Below, piece by piece: positions 1 to 4,672 of a stretch of DNA of 6,635 bases. The stretch is from an uncultured Synechococcus sp. GTDB lineage: Bacteria; Cyanobacteriota; Cyanobacteriia; PCC-6307; Cyanobiaceae. The stretch is taken from the NCBI GenBank assembly GCA_937975655.1, contig CALJTZ010000474.1, positions 1 through 6,635 of the forward strand. Reading direction: 5' to 3'. Positions within the stretch are counted from its first letter, which is position 1; each line of letters opens with the position of its first letter. A model generated the notes under the pieces. It was not told the DNA's origin. It saw nothing but the letters and a program-made list of their open reading frames with translations, and did no database searches. Position numbers and translations under genes: made by a program.

Positions 1-162
1 GAAGCCATGAAGCCCTCAGTAGGGGGTGAAAGCGCATCTGGCTAGAACGAAGCAACACAACAATCCCCGGGAACGCGACAAGACAAGACATCACGTTTTG
101 CAACGAGCCCATAGGTCGCATTCGGAGCTGGCTAAGACAGCAACAATGGCAACCTCCTCCAC
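1..162. other. Upstream region of guaD, no supported gene
   Basis: This stretch is about half G+C and holds no gene I can support. Read forward in frame 1, bases 1-45 are open and end in TAG, so they could be the last 14 codons of a gene lying to the left. Read in reverse, an ATG at 37-35 is open to the window edge, so a divergent gene could start here instead. Neither reading is long enough to judge. I found no convincing -35/-10 pair and no NtcA-type GTA-N8-TAC site. The guaD promoter presumably lies here, but I cannot place it. Confidence 0.4.
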
Positions 163-1572
163 ATGGCCCACAGCGTTGCAATCAGGGGCAGCTTTTTTCA
201 TTTAGTGGACAATCCTTGGACCCTCGGCAGCGAGGAAGCAGCTGCCGCCAGGCTTATCAGCGACGGGCTGATGCTCATTGACAATGGCATCATCACGGCA
301 CTAGCTCCGTACGACACCCTGTGCGACAAGTTGTCAGACTACAGACTCGAACACATCAAGGACAAACTCATTGTCCCAGGATTTATTGATGGCCACATCC
401 ACTTTCCCCAGGTGAGAGTGATGGGAGCCTATGGAAGCCAACTCCTGGATTGGCTGCAAAACTCGATTTTCCCGGAGGAGCTAAAATATCGCGACCGAAA
501 TTATGCTCAGACAGCAGCAACACACTTCTTCGAGGCACTTCTAGGAGCAGGCACGACAACCTGCCAAGCCTTCACAACATCCTCTCCTGTTTCAACGGAA
601 GTTTTTTTCGAAGAAGCCAGAAGCCGGGGAATGCGCGTGATCGCCGGCCTGACCGGCATCGACAAGTTTGCACCAGAAGAATACTGCATTAGCCCTGAGG
701 ACTTCTACATCCAGAGCAAGCAACTCATCGAGCAGTATCATCAGCGCGATCGCTGCCTCTATGCCATCACACCACGCTTTGCCGTTGGCTGCTCAGAAGC
801 CATGATGGAAGCTTGTCGCCGGCTCAAAGAAGAATTTCCAGACTGCTGGATTAACACACATATTTCCGAGAATCCATCAGAGATCCGACAGGCCAAGCAA
901 GAGTTCCCAGACTGCAGTGATTACACCGCAGTACACGAAAAACATGGATTACTTGGGCCAAAGTTCACAGCAGGGCATGGCGTGTGGCTTTCCAATGACG
1001 AATTCGGCCGATTCTCCAAGGCAGGCGCTGCCGTTTGCTTCTGCCCACTCTCCAATCTCTTCCTCGGCAGTGGACTATTCCGACTCGGCAAAGCCATGGA
1101 CCCAGATCAACCCGTACGGGTTTGCCTGGGAACCGACGTGGGAGCAGGAAATGCCTTCAGCATGATCCGCGTGATGGAAGAAGCCTACAAAGTGGGCCTC
1201 TGCAACAACACCACACTGGATGGCAGCATTAATCCTCGCGAGCAAGATCTTGAAGAAAGCAATCGCAACAAACTCAGCGCTTACCGTGCCTTTTACCTCG
1301 CCACCCTTGGAGGAGCCAAAGCACTCTATCTAGATGACACAATCGGAAATTTTGAGGTCGGGAAAGAAGCAGATTTCGTGGCCTTGGATCTCAAGGCCGG
1401 TCAACATGCCTTGGCCTGGCACCAGGAGCTGACCTGCGATCAAGGAATGCCAACCACTGTGCAACAAGCGGCAGAGCTGCTTTTTGGCTTACTCGCCTGC
1501 GGAGACGATCGCAACGTTGCCGAAACGTGGGTGTTCGGGAAACGGGTCTACCAATGCGAGGCACGAGCATAA
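163..1572 (+). CDS. guaD: Guanine deaminase
   Basis: This enzyme hydrolyses guanine to xanthine and ammonia, a cytoplasmic step of purine salvage and of purine use as a nitrogen source. The 469-residue protein belongs to the metal-dependent amidohydrolase superfamily, and its length is close to that of the E. coli and human enzymes (about 440-455). Visible motifs are PGFIDGHIHFPQ at 72-83 (zinc ligands H78 and H80), the guanine deaminase signature TPRFAVGCSE at 203-212 (R205 expected to contact guanine), HISEN at 233-237 (H233), GHG at 271-273 (H272) and GTDVGAG at 323-329 (D325). All five expected metal or catalytic positions are present, so the enzyme should be active. The start is well bounded: the frame has a stop at 133-135 and no other start codon before 163. 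There is no clear Shine-Dalgarno sequence. The gene is followed after 3 bases by the ABM-domain gene, probably in one transcript. Its G+C content (about 45-52% in sampled lines) is well below that of the genes to the right. Confidence 0.95.
   Translation: MAHSVAIRGSFFHLVDNPWTLGSEEAAAARLISDGLMLIDNGIITALAPYDTLCDKLSDYRLEHIKDKLIVPGFIDGHIHFPQVRVMGAYGSQLLDWLQNSIFPEELKYRDRNYAQTAATHFFEALLGAGTTTCQAFTTSSPVSTEVFFEEARSRGMRVIAGLTGIDKFAPEEYCISPEDFYIQSKQLIEQYHQRDRCLYAITPRFAVGCSEAMMEACRRLKEEFPDCWINTHISENPSEIRQAKQEFPDCSDYTAVHEKHGLLGPKFTAGHGVWLSNDEFGRFSKAGAAVCFCPLSNLFLGSGLFRLGKAMDPDQPVRVCLGTDVGAGNAFSMIRVMEEAYKVGLCNNTTLDGSINPREQDLEESNRNKLSAYRAFYLATLGGAKALYLDDTIGNFEVGKEADFVALDLKAGQHALAWHQELTCDQGMPTTVQQAAELLFGLLACGDDRNVAETWVFGKRVYQCEARA
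746..753. repeat. HIP1 octamer GCGATCGC inside guaD
   Basis: An exact copy of the highly iterated palindrome 1 octamer, very common in many cyanobacterial genomes, lies in the coding sequence of guaD. It supports a cyanobacterial host, and its presence in the lower-GC block suggests that this block has also resided in a HIP1-bearing genome. Confidence 0.7.
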
Positions 1573-1575
1573 TCA

Positions 1576-2232
1576 ATGACTGAATATAACGAGCCAAAAG
1601 AGCTGTTCATCTACACGTTTCACAATGAACTAGCCGATGAGCAGATACCTGACTTTCGAGCGCTGCAAGACAAGCTCGATGCAGCAGCCAAGGGCTTCGA
1701 TGGCTACCTTGGTCAAGAGCTGATCTTTGAAGATCGCGAAGGGGGCACACACTGCACAGCCCGCATCCAGTTTTGCAGCCTGGAGCAATGCCTGGAATGG
1801 CTCGATAGTCGAATCCAAAGACGACTTCTGAGCGAAGCAGAAGCGAGCATGGGGTACCAATACCGATCCGGCATTGACCACAAGTCGTTTGAACAGTGGA
1901 TCTCTTCGAAATCAGGCAAAAATGCGCCCATCTGGAAGATTAATTTGCTGGTTTGGCTAGCTCTCTACCCATCCGTGATGATACTAATCATCCTGGGACA
2001 GTCAACCCTTGGCAAGCTTTCCCTGCCTCTGAATATGTTACTGAGCAATGCCATTACGGTGGCTCTCACCGGTTGGTTCCTGGTGCCATGGCTAAGCCGG
2101 ATCTACCAACCTTGGCTCGAGGAGCGATCCAACCGGTGGCAGATCATGGGGACGCTTTCCATCCTGGGATGGCTTCTGCTGTCGCTGGCGCTTTTCAACC
2201 AGCTGCCTGACATGCCATGGAGCCAGAGCTGA
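1576..2232 (+). CDS. ABM-domain protein with three membrane segments
   Basis: The protein has 218 residues. Residues about 8-105 resemble the antibiotic biosynthesis monooxygenase (ABM) fold, a dimeric alpha/beta barrel. Three hydrophobic segments follow at about 122-141, 149-171 and 190-207. The WKINLLVWLALYP stretch at 120-132 and the PWL pair at 171-173 are typical of the conserved membrane family annotated as ABM-superfamily enzymes (COG3224-like). No substrate or reaction is established for this family, so I assign no activity. The soluble domain should sit on one side of the inner or thylakoid membrane. It starts 3 bases after the guaD stop, with a GAGG at 1558-1561 (14 bases between it and the ATG, a poor spacing), so it is probably translationally coupled to guaD. 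It shares the lower G+C content of guaD, which suggests that the two genes travelled together. The domain call is fairly sure; the function is unknown. Confidence 0.8.
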   Translation: MTEYNEPKELFIYTFHNELADEQIPDFRALQDKLDAAAKGFDGYLGQELIFEDREGGTHCTARIQFCSLEQCLEWLDSRIQRRLLSEAEASMGYQYRSGIDHKSFEQWISSKSGKNAPIWKINLLVWLALYPSVMILIILGQSTLGKLSLPLNMLLSNAITVALTGWFLVPWLSRIYQPWLEERSNRWQIMGTLSILGWLLLSLALFNQLPDMPWSQS

Positions 2233-2350
2233 CCATCTGACCTACGACTAGTGGCTGTACTTCAACCCAGTCCCTGAGGAAGCAACGGACCCAATCAGCA
2301 GCTGCACCAGCCTGCTTGGCACCATCAGACAATGATTCAGAGAGCCCGCC
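2233..2350. other. Gap between ABM gene and moaE, composition boundary
   Basis: This 118-base spacer separates the lower-GC pair guaD-ABM from the high-GC Moco genes. I see no strong terminator hairpin with a T-tract, no tRNA and no recognisable attachment site. A weak AGCAG/CTGCT inverted repeat occurs near 2297-2316. AGAGAG at 2339-2344, 6 bases before the moaE ATG, could serve as a ribosome binding site. The moaE promoter, if separate, must lie here or within the preceding gene. Confidence 0.4.
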
Positions 2351-2803
2351 ATGCAGGTGCGCATTGATTTGCACCCCCAAGCCTTTCAGCCGCTGCAGCT
2401 GTTAGAGCAGTGGCAGCAAGAGCTCGTGGCCGAGGGTGATCGGCGCGACGCCGCCGAGAGCATCTTTATTGGACGGGTGCGCCCCAGCGACGGCAAGGGC
2501 CACGCACTGGTGGCACTGGAGCTCGAGCACTACCCAGGCATGACCGAATCGCAACTGCAGCACCTTGCCAGCGCGTGCTGCCGACGCCACGGCGTCAGCA
2601 CGGCCCTGGTGCAGCACCGCATCGGCAGGGTATTGCCCGGCGAGGCGATCGTGCTGGTGGCCATCGGCGCCGACCGGCGCGGCCCCGCCCAGCGCTGCTG
2701 CCAAGAGCTGCTGGAGGCGCTCAAACACGAAGCCCCGTTCTGGAAACGGGAATGGCGCGCTGATGGCAGCGGCACGTGGCTGAGCGGCAACACGCCGCTG
2801 TGA
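2351..2803 (+). CDS. moaE: Molybdopterin synthase catalytic subunit MoaE
   Basis: MoaE is the large subunit of molybdopterin synthase. With the thiocarboxylated small subunit MoaD it inserts the two dithiolene sulfurs into cyclic pyranopterin monophosphate to give molybdopterin. The 150-residue product matches the usual length. It shows GRVRPSDG at 41-48 (R44 aligns with the conserved R39 of E. coli), the family hallmark LEHYPGM at 58-64, HRIG at 89-92, and ALKHEAPFWKRE at 123-134. K125 and K132 align with the two catalytic lysines (K119 and K126 of E. coli MoaE). An in-frame stop at 2333-2335 and the alignment of the N-terminus support the ATG at 2351. No moaD lies in the window, which is unusual because moaD often sits directly upstream. 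The gene converges with moeA. Confidence 0.95.
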   Translation: MQVRIDLHPQAFQPLQLLEQWQQELVAEGDRRDAAESIFIGRVRPSDGKGHALVALELEHYPGMTESQLQHLASACCRRHGVSTALVQHRIGRVLPGEAIVLVAIGADRRGPAQRCCQELLEALKHEAPFWKREWRADGSGTWLSGNTPL

Positions 2804-2836
2804 GCTCCTGGACCGCGCAAATGGGCATCTCAGCCC

Positions 2837-2860
2837 CAGCGGCCTTCCAAGCAGGCGCTG
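2837..2860. terminator. Hairpin between convergent moaE and moeA
   Basis: In the 68-base gap between the two stop codons, CAGCG-g-CCT (2837-2845) can pair with AGGCGCTG (2853-2860). This gives an 8-bp GC-rich stem with one bulged G and a 7-base loop. An alternative outer pairing, CTCAGC (2829-2834) with GCTGAG (2857-2862), is also possible. Its position between convergent genes fits a bidirectional terminator, but neither side has a real T-tract, so the assignment is tentative. Confidence 0.35.
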
Positions 2861-2871
2861 AGTGACACAAC

Positions 2872-4131
2872 TCACAAGATCGGCAACCGCAGCAGCTGAG
2901 CCCAGAGCTCGGTGCCGGCCTCCAGAGAGCCCAGCTCCGCCGGGATCTCCAGCAGCAGATCGGCCCCTTGCAACGAGCCGATGCGCGAGGAGGCCTGGGA
3001 ACCCTCCAGCCGCGCCAGCAACGCTCCATCAGCAGCCACCAGCAGGCGTGCCCGGGCCAGCTCCGGCCGGCCCGCACCGCGGCGCAGCGGGGTTTCGAGG
3101 CGCACCTTGAGCCGCGGCAACACCTGCAGTTCAGCCCCCTCCAGCCGCTGCAGGGCCGGCCAGAGCAGCTGCAGGGCGGTGATCGCGGCCGCCACCGGAT
3201 TGCCCGGCAACCCGAAGAAGGGCACCCCCGCCACCTGGCCCCAGGCAAAGGGGCGGCCGGGCTTGAGAAACAGCTTCCAGAAACTCACCTGCCCCAATTC
3301 GGCCACCAACGGCCGAATCCAGTCGCTGTCGCCGGCGGACACGCCGCCGGTGCTCACCACCACATCGCAGCTCTGGGCCAGCTCCCGCAGGGCGATGCGC
3401 AACGGCTCCGGCTGGTCAACGACCACCCGCTGCTCGGCGAGCCCATACCCCAACCGCTGCAGCAGAGCGCGCAACAAGGTGCTGTTGCTCTCCCAGATCT
3501 GGCCTGGTCCCCGCTGCAGCCCAGGCTCCAGCAACTCATCGCCACTGATCAACAGCCCCACCCGCGGCCGGCGCGTCACCACCAGCTCCTGCAACCCGCA
3601 ACTGGCCAGGCGCCCCAGATCCGCCACGCCCAGGCGATACCCCGCGGGCACCAGCTCGTCTCCGGGAGCGGCCTCCTCCCGGGGCTGGCGAATCCAGGCG
3701 TTGGGCCCGCAAGCTTGAAGCAGCTCGAGCTCCGCGCCCTCACCCACCACCCCCACCAGCTCCTGCGGCAGCACCCGCTCACTGCCCTCAGGCACCACGG
3801 CACCGGTGAGGATGCGCACCGCTTCGCCCGCCGCCAGGGGCGAACCGTGGGGCGTGCCCGCAGCCGAAACACCCACCAGGCGCCATCGCATACCAATGGC
3901 AGGCACAGCCCCACCCGCAATGGCATAGCCATCCATGATCGAAGCCCGAAAGCCCGGCACCGCTGCCGGGGCCAACACCGCTGCCGCGGTGGTGCGCCCC
4001 AGGCAAGCCACCAGGGGCAAGGTCTCCTGCAGGTCCAACGGCTGCAGACGCGCCAGGATCTCGGCCCGGGCCTGCTCCAACGGCAGCCCTTCGCGGGGAT
4101 AGGGCTCAGTCATCGCGCCGCCAGTCGCCAT
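2872..4131 (-). CDS. moeA: Molybdopterin molybdenumtransferase MoeA
   Basis: MoeA inserts molybdate into adenylylated molybdopterin, releasing AMP and giving active molybdenum cofactor. The protein has 419 residues from the ATG at 4131, or 413 from the ATG at 4113; family members are usually about 400-410 long. Numbered from the longer form, motifs are SIMDGYAI at 64-71 (D67 aligns with the key Asp59 of E. coli), RILTGAVVPEG at 106-116, SGDELLEPG at 196-204, the MoCF-biosynthesis signature STGGVSAGDSDW at 260-271, WKLFLKPGRPFAWG at 285-298 and GLPGNPV at 307-313. The usual metal- and nucleotide-site residues are therefore present. The 3' end of moaC overlaps the start by 26 bases with the first ATG, or by 8 bases (ATGACTGA) with the second. 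The second start looks more typical of coupled genes, but neither has a strong Shine-Dalgarno sequence. The gene lies directly downstream of moaC in one probable operon. Confidence 0.95.
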   Translation of the reverse strand: MATGGAMTEPYPREGLPLEQARAEILARLQPLDLQETLPLVACLGRTTAAAVLAPAAVPGFRASIMDGYAIAGGAVPAIGMRWRLVGVSAAGTPHGSPLAAGEAVRILTGAVVPEGSERVLPQELVGVVGEGAELELLQACGPNAWIRQPREEAAPGDELVPAGYRLGVADLGRLASCGLQELVVTRRPRVGLLISGDELLEPGLQRGPGQIWESNSTLLRALLQRLGYGLAEQRVVVDQPEPLRIALRELAQSCDVVVSTGGVSAGDSDWIRPLVAELGQVSFWKLFLKPGRPFAWGQVAGVPFFGLPGNPVAAAITALQLLWPALQRLEGAELQVLPRLKVRLETPLRRGAGRPELARARLLVAADGALLARLEGSQASSRIGSLQGADLLLEIPAELGSLEAGTELWAQLLRLPIL

Positions 4132-4585
4132 GGCGCCCGCCGCTCTTACTGAGCAGCCGCACCGGCCCGATCGTCATGGCCGGATCTGCGGACTTGAGCA
4201 TGTCGTAGAGGGTGAGCAGCCCCACCTGCACGGCAGTGAGCGCTTCCATCTCCACCCCGGTACTACCGGTGGTGCGAGCGCTGGCCTCTAGACGCAGCGT
4301 GCTGCCATCGCTGCCGGGCTCAATCGTGACCTCCACACCGCTGAGAGCGATCGGATGACAGAGCGGGATCAACTCCCAGGTGCGTTTCGCCGCCTGGATC
4401 GCCGCCACCCGGGCCACCGCCAACACGTCGCCCTTGGGCGCCCGCCCCTCGAGCACCAGAGCAAGCACCGAGGCCTGCATCACCAGAAACCCCTCGGCCT
4501 TGGCCTCACGGCGCGTGGGGGGGCGATCGCCCACTTCAACCATGTGCACCTGCCCGGCCGCATTGAGATGGGTCAGCTCTGCCAT
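4106..4585 (-). CDS. moaC: Cyclic pyranopterin monophosphate synthase MoaC
   Basis: MoaC acts with MoaA in the first stage of Moco synthesis. It converts the 3',8-cyclo-GTP made by MoaA into cyclic pyranopterin monophosphate. The 159-residue protein has the standard length and aligns closely with the E. coli enzyme: LTHLNAAGQVHMV at 4-16, KGDVLAVARV at 51-60, AAKRTWELIPLCHP at 65-78, GVEMEALTAV at 110-119, YDMLKS at 127-132 and IGPVRLLSKSGG at 139-150. K51, D128 and K131 fall at the same numbers as the catalytic residues of E. coli MoaC. The ATG at 4585 matches the family start and has a weak GGGA a few bases upstream. The gene is first in a moaC-moeA pair. It lies 87 bases downstream of the chitinase stop on the same strand, with a strong inverted repeat between them. 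No moaA is seen. Confidence 0.96.
   Translation of the reverse strand: MAELTHLNAAGQVHMVEVGDRPPTRREAKAEGFLVMQASVLALVLEGRAPKGDVLAVARVAAIQAAKRTWELIPLCHPIALSGVEVTIEPGSDGSTLRLEASARTTGSTGVEMEALTAVQVGLLTLYDMLKSADPAMTIGPVRLLSKSGGRHGDWRRDD
4521..4532. repeat. Extended HIP1 palindrome inside moaC
   Basis: The exact HIP1 octamer GCGATCGC (4523-4530) is flanked by GG and CC, giving the 12-base palindrome GGGCGATCGCCC within moaC. It supports a cyanobacterial origin. Confidence 0.7.
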
Positions 4586-4612
4586 GGCATCCCAGTCCGG
4601 AGACCCACAGCA

Positions 4613-4653
4613 TGGCCGGCTGAGCCTTCAGCTGCTGCGGCACAGGCCGGCCA
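4613..4653 (-). terminator. Perfect 8-bp inverted repeat between chitinase gene and moaC
   Basis: TGGCCGGC at 4613-4620 and its exact complement GCCGGCCA at 4646-4653 flank 25 bases. Within these, GCC/GGC (4624-4626 with 4639-4641) can extend the stem. In the transcript of the reverse-strand genes the hairpin forms about 20 bases after the chitinase stop and ends 27 bases before the moaC ATG. It may terminate the chitinase message, or fold in the moaC leader. There is no T-tract, so an intrinsic terminator is not proven. A Moco-sensing RNA cannot be recognised in so short a leader. Confidence 0.4.
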
Positions 4654-4672
4654 GGTTGACTCCAGCCCCTCC

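Noticed and set aside
1..45. The end of an upstream forward gene or the start of a divergent reverse gene
   Set aside because: Only about 12-14 codons are available in either reading and no family can be recognised.
146..205. A 19-codon upstream frame (ATG at 146) overlapping the guaD start out of frame
   Set aside because: It has no ribosome binding site and no sign of conservation can be seen. A short chance frame is the simpler reading.
602..608. A run of seven T in guaD that might cause ribosomal or polymerase slippage
   Set aside because: It is read in frame as Val-Phe-Phe, and the protein is full length and intact on both sides, so no frameshift is needed.
2402..2875. A 157-codon reverse open frame opposite moaE
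   Set aside because: MoaE on the forward strand has complete catalytic motifs. The reverse frame is Ala/Arg-rich and its stop lies within moaE.
2968..4152. A 394-codon forward open frame opposite moeA
   Set aside because: It is a shadow of high-GC moeA: the translation is rich in His, Gln, Arg and Pro without domain motifs, while the reverse strand encodes a full MoeA with all signatures.
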